A stretch of 64,000 nt of DNA, taken from Paenibacillus_I sp035510375 (GTDB taxonomy: Bacteria; Bacillota; Bacilli; Paenibacillales; Paenibacillaceae). Location of the stretch: assembly GCF_035510375.1 (NCBI RefSeq), contig NZ_DATKHG010000036.1. One strand, 5' to 3'. The notes beneath the pieces are model-generated. The model saw only the letters and a program-made list of their open reading frames with translations, was not told the DNA's origin and did not search any database. A program made the translations under genes and the position numbers. Of the stretch, positions 35,314 through 45,008 are shown piece after piece (positions within the stretch are counted from its first letter, which is position 1; each line of letters opens with the position of its first letter).

Positions 35314-35669
35314 TTCAGCACCTTCTTCTTCCAAGCGTAGAGTAGCCCAACCAGCAGCAGGGAGACGAAAATCAGCATTTCAACAAGCACAAACAGGCCA
35401 AGCTGCTTATACGCAACGGCCCATGGATATAAGAAAACGGTTTCCACATCAAAAATAACAAACATTAACGCAAACAGGTAATAGCGGATATTAAACCGCA
35501 CTTGCCCTTCGCCGACCGGTACGTTGCCGCTCTCGTACGTCGTCCGCTTCTCCTCCGTCGGCTTGCTCGGCCGCAGAAAACGGCCGATGGTCAGCGCCGT
35601 CACGGGGAGCAGGATGCCGAGCAGGATGAAGATGGATACGATCACATAGTTGTTGATGTACTTCTCCAT
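35298..35669 (-). CDS. nuoA: NADH-quinone oxidoreductase subunit A
   Basis: This 123-residue membrane subunit has three helices and the conserved loop TYESGNVPVGEGQVRFNIRYY, followed by ALMFVIFDVETVFLYPWAV. It is the first gene of the nuo operon, preceded by a probable promoter. The operon order A-B-C-D-H-I-J-K-L-M-N has no E, F or G. Confidence 0.94.
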   Translation of the reverse strand: MEKYINNYVIVSIFILLGILLPVTALTIGRFLRPSKPTEEKRTTYESGNVPVGEGQVRFNIRYYLFALMFVIFDVETVFLYPWAVAYKQLGLFVLVEMLIFVSLLLVGLLYAWKKKVLKWNSV

Positions 35670-35734
35670 TCAATCGCCTCCGTGCGTAGGATATCGGCCC
35701 GGCCGCACCGGTTCCGATGCAAAATTCCTTCACA

Positions 35735-35763
35735 ATTATAGCAAAAGCATTCCGGGACGTCTA
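35735..35763 (-). promoter_or_regulatory. putative sigma-A promoter of the nuo operon
   Basis: On the minus strand TAGACG (35758-35763) and TATAAT (35735-35740) are 17 bases apart, and a TGC just before TATAAT gives an extended -10. The stretch 35764-35970 holds no gene that I can support. Confidence 0.6.
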
Positions 35764-35970
35764 TGACGGAGTTGTCTTGCGGAAGCGCTCCGTCATGCGA
35801 AAAACGCCCCGCCGCGATCCGGCCCGGATCGGGGGAAGCGTTCGTTTTGTGACGCAACCGAGCGCCGACCGGTATTGTGACGGACGTCACACAGGACAGC
35901 GCCCCCGCATTGCGCGCGGTGCAGCCGTACATAAAATAGAAGGGACCGGCGATCGGCAAGCGCGAACGCC

Positions 35971-36009
35971 CAAAAGCCGCCGGCCGCGTCGATTGACGCG
36001 GTCGGCGGC
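35971..36009 (-). terminator. terminator of dps
   Basis: On the minus strand a 14-pair stem (GCCGCCG-CCGCGTC with its complement, one mismatch) with a four-base loop is followed by TTTTGGG. It lies 20 bases after the dps stop. Confidence 0.82.
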
Positions 36010-36028
36010 CATAAGTGAAATGCGAGGC

Positions 36029-36496
36029 TTACTTGCCGAGGTAAGCCTCCAGCATCCAGATATGCTTCTGCAGCTTTTCCGTCCAGCCGACGAGCAGGTC
36101 GTGCGTCGACAGATCGCCTTCCTCCTCGGCCGCTTCCGCCATCTCCTTCATCTCGTCCACACAGGACTGAAAATCGTCCGCGAGCGCTTCGATCATCATG
36201 GACGGATCCTCTCCGCCCTTCGCTTCCTTGATCGAGGACAGCTCCAGATACTCCTTCATCGTAGCCGGAGGCTGCTGGCCGATCGCGAGCATGCGCTCCG
36301 CAATCTCGTCCAGCATCAGCGTCACTTCCTCATAGAACTCCTGGAATTTCACATGGAGCGTGAAGAAGTTCGGGCCCTTTACGTTCCAGTGAAAATTGTG
36401 CAGCTTGACGTACAGCACGTTGCCGCCCGCCACCAGCTTGCTCAGCCCTTTTTGAATATCCGGCTTCGTCGCTGCAGACTCTTTCTTGGTCACCAT
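36029..36496 (-). CDS. dps: Dps/ferritin-like DNA-protection protein
   Basis: This 155-residue protein should form a 12-subunit cage that oxidises and stores iron and limits hydroxyl-radical damage. The inter-subunit ferroxidase residues are in LHNFHWNVKGPNFFTLHVKF and EFYEEVTLMLDEIAERML. ATG 36496 (MVTKKES) has AAAGGAG nine bases upstream. No PerR box is obvious in the short gap upstream, which separates it from the chemoreceptor gene by about 100 bases. Confidence 0.92.
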   Translation of the reverse strand: MVTKKESAATKPDIQKGLSKLVAGGNVLYVKLHNFHWNVKGPNFFTLHVKFQEFYEEVTLMLDEIAERMLAIGQQPPATMKEYLELSSIKEAKGGEDPSMMIEALADDFQSCVDEMKEMAEAAEEEGDLSTHDLLVGWTEKLQKHIWMLEAYLGK

Positions 36497-36597
36497 TCCA
36501 ATCGGCTCCTTTCCGTCGGACCGGGACTGTCCGTCCCGCTGGACGGATATTACCCGTGCCCCCCGGAGGCCAAACAAGCCGCCGGGCGCCCGAAGGG

Positions 36598-38814
36598 CTA
36601 CCTTCTGCGGGCTTCGGTGAGATGGAATTGGCCGACCAGTTGCTGCAGAAACGCGGTAATCGCCTCGACGTAATGCGACGTATGGCGGACATGCCGGATG
36701 CCGTCAACGAGTTCTTTTACCCGTCCCTCAACCTCGGCCGAAACCTGGCGGTTCTCGATGCTGACGGCGGCCACATTTTCCATCAAGCGCACGACCTCTT
36801 CGACCACCTGCGTCTTCAGCGTGTCCTCCGCCTTGGCCGATCTCAGTATCCCGGACGCCGCCACGACAAGCTCCGCTCCCTCCCGGACGACCTGGGTGCC
36901 CGCTTCCATCGACGCATAGGCCGCCTGCGCGTTCTGCCGGATGTGACGCACGATTTCATGCACCTCGTCCGTCGACTGGCGGGTCAAATCGGCCAGCTTG
37001 CGGATTTCCGCCGCCACAACCGCAAACCCCCGCCCATGCTCGCCGAGCCGCGCCGCCTCGATCGACGCATTGAGCGCAAGCAGTTGCGTCTGCGCCGATA
37101 TTTCCTCTATGACCTGCAGTACGTTGCGGATTTCCTCGGCGGTATGCATGAACTCCCGGATCGTGCCGTTCGTTTCGGCCACCTTGTCGGTGATCTGGCT
37201 CATTTTGTCCCCGATCCGCCCGACCTCGCCCTCCGCCACGGCGATCTGCTCGGAAGCCTGACGTTCCAGCTGATTGAGCGTAAGCCGCATTTCGCCCGCC
37301 ACGTCCTTGGCGATGTCGATATCCTTCAGCTGCTTGCGGATGCTGCGGATCATATCGTGTACCTGCGCACCCATCCGCTCGGTCGCCTCCGCCGTCGAAT
37401 CGGCCGATTGATTCAGCAGCTTCTGGCTGTCGAGCACGTCGGCGGACGCCATTTTCACCTGCAGCATAATGCCTTCGAGCGAGTCGATCATATTGTTGAT
37501 CCATTTGGCCAGGTCGCGCGTCTCGTCGTTCCGGAAATCGTCCTGCGACAGCCGCATCGTCAGATCGCCCTTGCCCTCCGCGTTCACGCGGATGAAGCGG
37601 CTGATTTTGCGCAATTGCTCTACGGTCCGCCGCCCGGTCCGCCGCTGCACGACGCCCGACATGATCCAGCCGAACGCCAGGTTGAAAACGATCGCCGCTA
37701 CGGCCGTGGCAAGCGCCGAAGCTTGCGAAGCAACCAGATAAACGAGGATGCCCGTCAGCAGGCCGAGTCCGGCAAATGCCAGCATCTGCATGCGCCACTG
37801 CGCCCAAGCGACGCTGCGAATACGGTACACTTCCTCCAAATCGCCTTCGCACATCATCCCCCATACATCCGGACAATGCGGCAATTGAAACGTAACGCCC
37901 TTGCCGATGACGGGAATATGGCGGTAATCGGAGTAGCCGGGGAATTCGACGAAAAGATTGCTCCCGTTCCGGATCGTGTTCGCAACGCCCGGATGGAGCT
38001 CGCCCGTCGCCGGGTCGGTGAACGTCAGCTCAAGCTCCGTATGCTCCTTCACCGATACGATGCCCCAGTCGGTGCGGACGCCGTCCTTCAGATTGTCGCC
38101 GTGCGTGAACGTGCGGTCCTCGAACCGGCTGCGGGACAGCGCGGTGCCGAGCTCAATGTGCTTGTTCAGTCCCGGCTGCGCCATGAAAATATAATTATCG
38201 CCCGAATCGGGATACACGTGACCGGACTCCCGCTGGATAAGATCGCCCAGCACGTCGTTCGGCACTCGTCCGCAGACCGCGCCCGCCCATTCGCCGCCCG
38301 CGAGGATCGGCTGAATGAACAGCAGCGTCATTTCGTCGTGAAAGGATGAGGAACGCGGTCCGATCGTCACCGTAAGGTCATCGGCGAACGGGCCGAACAG
38401 GCATTTGCGCCCACCGGCGTCCTTGGCGTAGTTAAGGCCATTCGAGATGTGCGAGGCGCTGCCGTATGTCCGCCCTTCGTGCGCCCTCCATGTCGAATAC
38501 GCCACCTTGCCGTCCGCCGACAGCACGAACAGCTCCGTGAAATCGGCCCCCCGCGTATAAGCGGATGTGAACAGATGGTCCAGAAGCTCTCTCGATTCCT
38601 CGATGCCGAATCGAATATCCACCGCTTGCGAATGAAGCTGGGCGGCGAGCCGTTCCAGATGCCCCCAATACTCCGACGTCCACGATGTCAGCAGCTGCTT
38701 GCGGGTATCCGCGATGCCTTCAAAAATATCCTCGACATCCTCCTTCATCTCCCGGTTCAACCGGTAAGACCACCACAGCTTGTACCCTTCCCGCCAACCC
38801 AGCCATCCAAACAT
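36598..38814 (-). CDS. methyl-accepting chemotaxis protein with unusual membrane layout
   Basis: The protein has about 738 residues. The C-terminal half is a standard receptor: two adjacent membrane segments (about 343-390), a HAMP-like region (RKISRFIRVNAEGKGDLTMRL) and a long coiled signalling domain. The hairpin tip is EEISAQTQLLALNASIEAAR followed by GRGFAVVAAEIRKLAD. The N-terminal 340 residues contain a Cache/PAS-like sensor (FVLSADGKVAYS, FIQPILAGGEWAGAV) but no signal peptide or first membrane helix. The sensor therefore appears to stay in the cytoplasm, unlike most Cache receptors. The start at 38814 has GGGAG eight bases upstream. The ligand is unknown. Confidence 0.88.
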   Translation of the reverse strand: MFGWLGWREGYKLWWSYRLNREMKEDVEDIFEGIADTRKQLLTSWTSEYWGHLERLAAQLHSQAVDIRFGIEESRELLDHLFTSAYTRGADFTELFVLSADGKVAYSTWRAHEGRTYGSASHISNGLNYAKDAGGRKCLFGPFADDLTVTIGPRSSSFHDEMTLLFIQPILAGGEWAGAVCGRVPNDVLGDLIQRESGHVYPDSGDNYIFMAQPGLNKHIELGTALSRSRFEDRTFTHGDNLKDGVRTDWGIVSVKEHTELELTFTDPATGELHPGVANTIRNGSNLFVEFPGYSDYRHIPVIGKGVTFQLPHCPDVWGMMCEGDLEEVYRIRSVAWAQWRMQMLAFAGLGLLTGILVYLVASQASALATAVAAIVFNLAFGWIMSGVVQRRTGRRTVEQLRKISRFIRVNAEGKGDLTMRLSQDDFRNDETRDLAKWINNMIDSLEGIMLQVKMASADVLDSQKLLNQSADSTAEATERMGAQVHDMIRSIRKQLKDIDIAKDVAGEMRLTLNQLERQASEQIAVAEGEVGRIGDKMSQITDKVAETNGTIREFMHTAEEIRNVLQVIEEISAQTQLLALNASIEAARLGEHGRGFAVVAAEIRKLADLTRQSTDEVHEIVRHIRQNAQAAYASMEAGTQVVREGAELVVAASGILRSAKAEDTLKTQVVEEVVRLMENVAAVSIENRQVSAEVEGRVKELVDGIRHVRHTSHYVEAITAFLQQLVGQFHLTEARRR

Positions 38815-39532
38815 TCCGACCACTCCCGTCCAACTTGATATCTATCTATGTATGTGGTAGTTATTGTAACGCGAACAAGGTCGGATTTCAAAGAAAAATG
38901 TGTGATTTTAAATATGGATGTCAGGTTTTTCAACATGAAGATGAATGGAGTAGAGGATAATGACGGTTATCAACATAGGGAAGAGTACGGTAAACGGAAA
39001 CTAAAAACCCCGGCTTCACCTGCATTATTGGGAAGGTCAGACCCTTGTATTACGAAAAAGGGCCGACCGCGGTCGAACCCCTCACAGTCTTTAGATCATG
39101 TGCATCGGTTATGAATCCGGTTTGGCATCGCTGATCGCGGTACCGGACCACAACACATGGAGCCTGAACCGTCGGTAGCCATGTGTCCCTTGGTTGGATA
39201 TTTTCCAACCAATCGGCCTTTTTTCGTTGAATAGCCGGATTATATTGGAAAGCGTCCAACGAAATCGGCTGCTTTCTCGTCTGCACCGATAAGCTTGCTT
39301 CATTTGGCTGGAGGGAATCCAATATAGCAGAGAGAATAAGGCTTCAGCTGATATTGCGTTGTATAAAATCCAACGAATTGTCGGAAGCGTCAACCGAATT
39401 CGGCAAGCCGCTGAAAACCGTAGGGAAGACGGGGAATTACTTCCCCGGACTTCCCGTCAAACAGCCTGTTTAGACACCACCCATCCTCAACCTAGAATTC
39501 TCGTTCCCGATCGCACCGTTGTTCCTTAATCG
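38815..39532. other. intergenic region with degenerate repeats, no supported gene
   Basis: This region of about 720 bases is less GC-rich than its neighbours. It contains several related short pieces, such as TATTGGAAAGCGTCCAACGA (39243-39262), AAATCCAACGAATTG and GGAAGCGTCAACCGAATTCGG, that look like eroded repeats. A palindrome CGACCGCGGTCG (39064-39075) followed on the minus strand by GCCCTTTTTCG could be a terminator. Two overlapping short minus-strand frames here have no recognisable domain and no good ribosome site. Confidence 0.5.
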
Positions 39533-39582
39533 AAAAAAAAGCTGTCCCACCGGTCTTTTGCAGACCAACAGGACAGCTTTTT
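39533..39582 (-). terminator. terminator of the atp operon
   Basis: On the minus strand GCTGTCC...GGACAGC arms with inner GGTCT/AGACC are flanked by A and T runs (TTTTTTTT). It lies 12 bases past the atpC stop. Confidence 0.92.
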
Positions 39583-39593
39583 CACCTTGCTTA

Positions 39594-39998
39594 TTACCTC
39601 TTGTCGCTGACGTCCAGGCGGTTCATGGCGCGCTGCAGCGCCATTTCCGCGCGGCGGAAGTCGATTTCGTCCTTCTTCGCGGCCGACAGACGCTGCTCGG
39701 CGCGCTGCTTGGCAGCCTGCGCGCGTTCGACGTCGATGTCGCCCGGAAGCTCTGCGGATTCGGCCAGAATGACGACCTTTTCCTTGCGGACTTCCACGAA
39801 GCCGCCATTGACGGCAACGAGCTGCTCCTTGTTGCCCTGCTTGATCTTCACCGAAGAGATCTTGAGCGGCGTAACCAGCGGAATGTGGTTCGGCAGAATG
39901 CCGAGCTCACCCGCGACGCCCCTGACCACGACCATATTCACGTCCTCAGCGAATACTTTACGCTCAGGCGTAACGATTTCCAGCAAAAAAGTACTCAC
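39594..39998 (-). CDS. atpC: ATP synthase epsilon subunit
   Basis: This 134-residue F1 subunit consists of an N-terminal beta barrel (MSTFLLEIVTPERKVF, GELGILPNHIPLVTPLKI) and a C-terminal helical hairpin (AQAAKQRAEQRLSAAKK) that can inhibit ATP hydrolysis. It is the last gene of the atp operon and ends at a strong terminator. Confidence 0.95.
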   Translation of the reverse strand: MSTFLLEIVTPERKVFAEDVNMVVVRGVAGELGILPNHIPLVTPLKISSVKIKQGNKEQLVAVNGGFVEVRKEKVVILAESAELPGDIDVERAQAAKQRAEQRLSAAKKDEIDFRRAEMALQRAMNRLDVSDKR

Positions 39999-40023
39999 GT
40001 GGATACCTCCCGCCTCCTACGCC

Positions 40024-41427
40024 TTACAGCGTTTTGGCTTTCTCCACAGCCTCTTCGATCGTGCCTACATAACGGAATGCCGGCTCCGGCAGCTCGTCAT
40101 GCTTGCCTTCAAGAATTTCCTTGAAGCTGCGCACGGTTTCCTTAACCGGAACGTAGATCCCTTTCTGGCCCGTGAACGGTTCCGCAACGTGGAACGGCTG
40201 GGACAGGAAATTCTGGATTTTACGAGCGCGGGCAACGGTCAGCTTGTCTTCCTCGGACAATTCGTCCATACCGAGGATCGCGATGATGTCCTGCAGCTCT
40301 TTGTAGCGCTGCAGAATACGCTTAACGCCTTGCGCAACGTCATAGTGCTCTTGCCCGACGACTTCCGGAGTCAGAATCCGCGAGCTGGAAGCCAGCGGGT
40401 CGACGGCCGGGAAGATGCCCATCTCGGAAATTTTACGCTCCAGGTTCGTCGTTGCGTCCAAATGGGCGAACGTCGTGGCAGGAGCCGGATCGGTATAATC
40501 GTCCGCCGGTACGTAGATCGCCTGGATCGACGTAACGGAGCCTTTTTTCGTCGAGGTGATACGCTCCTGCAGCTGACCCATCTCGGTTGCCAGCGTCGGC
40601 TGGTAACCTACCGCGGAAGGCATCCGGCCGAGAAGGGCGGAAACCTCGGAGCCCGCTTGCGTGAAGCGGAAAATGTTGTCGATAAAGAGCAGAACGTCGC
40701 GGCCTTCCGCGTCGCGGAAGTACTCGGCCATCGTCAGACCCGTCAGGGCAACACGCAGGCGCGCACCCGGCGGCTCGTTCATTTGTCCGAACACCATCGC
40801 CGTTTTGCCGATAACGCCGGAGTCCTTCATCTCGTGGTACAAGTCGTTCCCTTCACGCGTACGCTCGCCCACGCCGGCGAATACGGAGATACCGCCGTGC
40901 TCCTGCGCGATGTTGTTGATAAGCTCTTGGATCGTAACGGTTTTGCCTACGCCTGCGCCGCCGAAAAGGCCGATCTTGCCGCCCTTGGCGTAAGGCGCGA
41001 GCAGGTCGATAACCTTGATGCCGGTTTCCAGGATTTCCGCTTGCGTCGACAGCTCGTCGAACGCCGGCGCCTGACGGTGAATCGGCAGCGTAACTTCGGC
41101 TGCCGGGGCCGGCTCGTTGTCGATCGGCTCGCCGAGTACGTTGAATACGCGGCCGAGCGTTGCGGTGCCGACCGGTACCGTGATCGGACCGCCGAGGTCG
41201 ATCGCGTCAATGCCGCGCACCAGACCGTCGGTGGAGCTCATGGCGACTGCGCGAACCATGTTGTCTCCGAGATGGACGGCCACTTCAAGCGTCAGGCTGA
41301 GATCCTTCGCGCCTTGCCGGCCTTTTTGTTCGATTTTGATCGCGTTCAGGATGTCCGGCAGTTGTCCGCGTTCGAACTCGATGTCGACGACCGGACCGGT
41401 GACGGATATCACGCGTCCCTTTTTCAT
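40024..41427 (-). CDS. atpD: ATP synthase beta subunit
   Basis: This 467-residue catalytic F1 subunit has a P-loop, GGAGVGKTVTIQE, the Walker B LLFIDNIFRFTQAGSEVSAL and the catalytic Glu in AGVGERTREGNDLYHEM. The start at 41427 (MKKGRVISVTGPVVDIEF) has GGAGG upstream; the longer frame adds only eight unsupported residues. Confidence 0.97.
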   Translation of the reverse strand: MKKGRVISVTGPVVDIEFERGQLPDILNAIKIEQKGRQGAKDLSLTLEVAVHLGDNMVRAVAMSSTDGLVRGIDAIDLGGPITVPVGTATLGRVFNVLGEPIDNEPAPAAEVTLPIHRQAPAFDELSTQAEILETGIKVIDLLAPYAKGGKIGLFGGAGVGKTVTIQELINNIAQEHGGISVFAGVGERTREGNDLYHEMKDSGVIGKTAMVFGQMNEPPGARLRVALTGLTMAEYFRDAEGRDVLLFIDNIFRFTQAGSEVSALLGRMPSAVGYQPTLATEMGQLQERITSTKKGSVTSIQAIYVPADDYTDPAPATTFAHLDATTNLERKISEMGIFPAVDPLASSSRILTPEVVGQEHYDVAQGVKRILQRYKELQDIIAILGMDELSEEDKLTVARARKIQNFLSQPFHVAEPFTGQKGIYVPVKETVRSFKEILEGKHDELPEPAFRYVGTIEEAVEKAKTL

Positions 41428-41498
41428 GGTTTTCCCTCCTGTTTCCTGCATCTCACACTGCGTTCATATCCAAGCGGTCCGGCAGCGCCGGAATCGCT

Positions 41499-42365
41499 CT
41501 AGCCTTGTGCGTTCGCGCCGGCGACGATCTCGGAAATCTCCTGCGTAATGGCCGCTTGGCGCGCCCGGTTGTACGACAGGGTCAGACTCTGGATCATCTT
41601 CTGCGCGTTCTTCGTCGCGGAGCCCATTGCGGTCATCTTCGCGCCGAATTCGCTTGCTTTGCCTTCCAGCATCGCGCTGTAAATGATCGTTTCCGCATAC
41701 TTCGGAAGCAGAACGTTGAGCACGTCTTCCGCGGAAGGCTCATATTCGTAGCTCGTTACGCCGGCCGCCGCGCCTGCGGTGACATCGCTCAGCGGCAGCA
41801 GCTTTTTCTCGGTCGGAATCTGGGTCAGCGCGTTGACGAACTCGTTGTAGTACAGGTACAGCTCGTCGTACACGCCTTCTTCGAACCCCTTGACCGCCTG
41901 GTTTGCGATCGACTTGATGTCGGCGAAGCTCGGCGAATCGGACAGGCCCGTTACTTCCTGCCGGATCGGCATGTTGCGGCGGCGGAAGTAGTCGCGGCCT
42001 TTGCGGCCGATGACGAACAGTTCATACTCGTCGGCCGACTTGTGACGCTCGCGGATGGTGACGAACACTTTACGCAGAATGTTCGCGTTGTAGCCGCCGG
42101 CCAGACCGCGGTCGGACGTAATGATGAGATAACCGGTCTTCTTGATCTCGCGCGCTTGCAGCAAAGGATGCTTGACGCCCTTCGTGCCGGCCGCGATGCT
42201 CGCGACGACCTCTTTGATCTTATCTGCGTAAGGGCGCGCAGCCGTCGCCGCCTCTTGCGCACGGCGCAATTTCGCCGCCGCGACCATTTCCATCGCTTTG
42301 GTGATCTGCATCGTGTTCTGGGTCGACTTGATCCGGCTTTTTACTTCACGCATGCCTTTAGCCAT
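41499..42365 (-). CDS. atpG: ATP synthase gamma subunit
   Basis: This 288-residue central stalk subunit has N-terminal REVKSRIKSTQNTMQITKAM and the C-terminal helix NAQKMIQSLTLSYNRARQA, which together form the rotating coiled coil, and the ITSDRGLAGGYNANI motif in the globular part. It lies between atpA and atpD in the standard order. Confidence 0.96.
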   Translation of the reverse strand: MAKGMREVKSRIKSTQNTMQITKAMEMVAAAKLRRAQEAATAARPYADKIKEVVASIAAGTKGVKHPLLQAREIKKTGYLIITSDRGLAGGYNANILRKVFVTIRERHKSADEYELFVIGRKGRDYFRRRNMPIRQEVTGLSDSPSFADIKSIANQAVKGFEEGVYDELYLYYNEFVNALTQIPTEKKLLPLSDVTAGAAAGVTSYEYEPSAEDVLNVLLPKYAETIIYSAMLEGKASEFGAKMTAMGSATKNAQKMIQSLTLSYNRARQAAITQEISEIVAGANAQG

Positions 42366-42453
42366 TGTGGATTCACCCGCCTTCGTATTGCAGTAAGCCG
42401 CTTCCGTTGGACGTTCCGGTCACGGTATTCACGGTATGGAGAGAACTTTCCTG

Positions 42454-43971
42454 TCAGACGGCGAAGCTTCTTTTGAACTTCGTGATGGCGTCCGCCAGCG
42501 CTTTCTCGGTATCGGCGCTCAGATCCTTGGAGTCGCGGATCGCGGTTGCGATTTCCGGATTGTTCGAGTCCAGGTAAGCATGCAGCTCTTGCTCGAAGCG
42601 GCCGACCTTGTCAACCGGCAGATCGTCCAGGTGCCCTTTAACGGCTGCGAAGATGGAGATAACCTGCTTCTCGACCGGCAGCGGCTGGTTGACGCCTTGC
42701 TTCAGGATTTCAAGCGTGCGGGCACCGCGCGTCAGCTGTGCCTGCGTCGCTTTGTCGAGATCGGAGCCGAACGCCGCGAATGCCGCGAGCGAACGGTATG
42801 CCGCCAGGTCCAGACGGAGCGTGCCGGCAACCTTCTTCATCGCTTTGATCTGCGCCGCGCCGCCTACGCGGGAGACGGAGATGCCGACGTTGACTGCCGG
42901 ACGCTGGCCGGAGTAGAACAGGTCGGACTCGAGGAAGATCTGGCCGTCGGTGATCGAGATCACGTTCGTCGGGATGTATGCGGAAACGTCGGACGCCTGC
43001 GTCTCGATGAACGGCAATGCGGTCAAGGAACCGCCGCCGAGCTCGTCGTTCAGCTTCGCCGCGCGCTCCAGCAGACGGGAGTGCAGGTAGAAAACGTCGC
43101 CCGGGTAAGCTTCACGGCCCGGCGGACGGCGGAGCAGCAGGGAGAGCTCGCGGTATGCGGCCGCCTGCTTGGACAGGTCGTCGTAAATAACGAGCACATG
43201 CTCGCCTTTGTACATGAAGTATTCGCCCATTGCGCAGCCTGCGTAAGGAGCCAGGAAGAGCAGCGGGGACGGCTCGGAAGCCGAAGCGGTTACGACGATC
43301 GTATAATCGAGCGCGCCGTGGCGGCGAAGCGTTTCAACGACGTTGGCCACCGTCGATTGCTTCTGGCCGATGGCGACGTAGATGCATTTCACGCCGTTGC
43401 CTTTTTGATTGATGATCGTATCGATTGCGATCGCGGTTTTACCGGTTTGGCGGTCGCCGATGATGAGCTCGCGTTGGCCGCGGCCGATCGGAACCATCGA
43501 GTCGATCGCTTTGATGCCGGTTTGCATCGGCTCATGAACCGATTTCCGTGCGAATACGCCCGGAGCCGGGGATTCCACCGGACGGAATTCCGTCGTCGTC
43601 ACAGGGCCTTTGCCGTCGACCGGCTGGCCGAGCGGGTTTACGACGCGGCCGAGCAGCGCTTCGCCGACCGGCACTTCCATGATGCGGCCGGTGCGCTTCA
43701 CCTGGTCGCCTTCGCGGATGTCCGTGTAGGGTCCGAGAATAACGACACCGACGTTGTTCTCCTCCAGGTTGAGGGCCATGCCGACAACGCCGTTGGCGAA
43801 TTCGAGCAATTCGCCGGACATGGCGTTCTCCAGGCCGTGCACGCGGGCGATACCGTCACCGACTTGGATGACCGTGCCGACGTCGACGACTTGAATTTCC
43901 GATTTATATTGTTCGATCTGCTGCTTGATCAGCGTGCTGATCTCATCAGGTCTGATACTCAATTCGCTCAC
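42454..43971 (-). CDS. atpA: ATP synthase alpha subunit
   Basis: This 505-residue non-catalytic F1 subunit has the P-loop GDRQTGKTAIAIDTI and the family signature PAVNVGISVSRVGGAAQ with the arginine finger. The N-terminus (SIRPDEISTLIKQQIEQY) is typical. It follows atpH by six bases. Confidence 0.97.
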   Translation of the reverse strand: MSELSIRPDEISTLIKQQIEQYKSEIQVVDVGTVIQVGDGIARVHGLENAMSGELLEFANGVVGMALNLEENNVGVVILGPYTDIREGDQVKRTGRIMEVPVGEALLGRVVNPLGQPVDGKGPVTTTEFRPVESPAPGVFARKSVHEPMQTGIKAIDSMVPIGRGQRELIIGDRQTGKTAIAIDTIINQKGNGVKCIYVAIGQKQSTVANVVETLRRHGALDYTIVVTASASEPSPLLFLAPYAGCAMGEYFMYKGEHVLVIYDDLSKQAAAYRELSLLLRRPPGREAYPGDVFYLHSRLLERAAKLNDELGGGSLTALPFIETQASDVSAYIPTNVISITDGQIFLESDLFYSGQRPAVNVGISVSRVGGAAQIKAMKKVAGTLRLDLAAYRSLAAFAAFGSDLDKATQAQLTRGARTLEILKQGVNQPLPVEKQVISIFAAVKGHLDDLPVDKVGRFEQELHAYLDSNNPEIATAIRDSKDLSADTEKALADAITKFKRSFAV

Positions 43972-43977
43972 CCCTAT

Positions 43978-44526
43978 CTACAGTGCTTGAGATTTCAACG
44001 ATTGTTCGAGCCGCGCCAGCTTGCCGGACAAGCTGCCGTCGTACAGACGGTCGCCGATCCGCACCTGGATGCCGCCGAGCAGCGAAGGCTCCACGACTTG
44101 CTCCGCGCGGATCGCCTTGCCGGAGACCGCACTGAAACGCGCGACCACTTTCGTCATTTCGTCAGCGTCGAGCGGCTTGGCGGTGTATACGATAGCGTCC
44201 GCTTGTCCGAGCGCCTCGCCCGCCACTTTCTTATAGGCTCCATACACGCCTTCGATGTCTTCCTGACGGCCCCGTTCCACAAGCAGCTCGATCGTATTCA
44301 GGACCGCATCCGACACTTTGCCGGACAGCGCTTGCTTCAGGATCGCGATCTTGCGGGAGGTTTCGATGTTCGGGAAAGTGAGAAACTTTCCGATTTCCGC
44401 ATCCGATCCGATCGCCAGGGCGACCGCTTTCAGTTCCTGCTCGACGTCGGCAACCGCGTTGCTCTCGCCGGCCACCTCGAACAGCGCTTTGGCGTAACGT
44501 TTCGCTACGACGGACTCCCGGCTCAT
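43978..44526 (-). CDS. atpH: ATP synthase delta subunit
   Basis: This 182-residue peripheral-stalk subunit starts SVVAKRYAKALFEVAGE and ends with the family block GGIQVRIGDRLYDGSLSGKL. Its ATG overlaps the atpF stop by four bases. Confidence 0.94.
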   Translation of the reverse strand: MSRESVVAKRYAKALFEVAGESNAVADVEQELKAVALAIGSDAEIGKFLTFPNIETSRKIAILKQALSGKVSDAVLNTIELLVERGRQEDIEGVYGAYKKVAGEALGQADAIVYTAKPLDADEMTKVVARFSAVSGKAIRAEQVVEPSLLGGIQVRIGDRLYDGSLSGKLARLEQSLKSQAL

Positions 44527-45008
44527 GACGACTTCCCTACTTCATTCAGGTATTGGTCGACCAACTGCTCCTGGGACTTCTCGTCGATTTGCTTCTCGAT
44601 GATCTTCGAAGCGATGAGGACGGACATGCCGCTCACCTGGCTGCGAAGAGCCGCGATCGCTTTGTTCTTCTCGTTCTCGATATCTTTAACGGCTTCATCC
44701 TTCAGGCGTACCGATTCCGCCTTGGCTCCCGCCAGAATGTCGTCCGCCTGCCTGGAGCTCGTCGCCCTGGCTTGCTCGATAATCTCGTACGCTTCCTTGC
44801 GCGCTTGCTGGAGCGCCTGCTTCTGCTCTTCCAGCAGCTTTTCCGCATCCTTGCGGCTCGTTTCGGCGGCCGAGATCTCTTCTTTCACAAGCTCTCTGCG
44901 CTTCTCCATTATTCCGAACAAAGGACCGAATGCATATTTATTCAACAGCAAATATAAGCCCAAGAAAGCAATCATGGTAATGACTGTCGTTTCCCAATTA
45001 AATTCCAC
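44523..45008 (-). CDS. atpF: ATP synthase b subunit
   Basis: This 161-residue peripheral-stalk subunit has one N-terminal membrane helix (about 6-24, ITMIAFLGLYLLLNKYAF) and a long charged coiled coil (EEISAAETSRKDAEKLLEEQ). The GTG start at 45008 is eight bases after AAAGGAG and gives the normal family N-terminus. Upstream in-frame residues are not native. Confidence 0.94.
   Translation of the reverse strand: MEFNWETTVITMIAFLGLYLLLNKYAFGPLFGIMEKRRELVKEEISAAETSRKDAEKLLEEQKQALQQARKEAYEIIEQARATSSRQADDILAGAKAESVRLKDEAVKDIENEKNKAIAALRSQVSGMSVLIASKIIEKQIDEKSQEQLVDQYLNEVGKSS

Noticed and set aside
39050..39393. Two overlapping minus-strand frames of 90-94 residues
   Set aside because: They sit in degenerate repeats, share the same bases in different phases, and have no recognised domain or convincing start signal.
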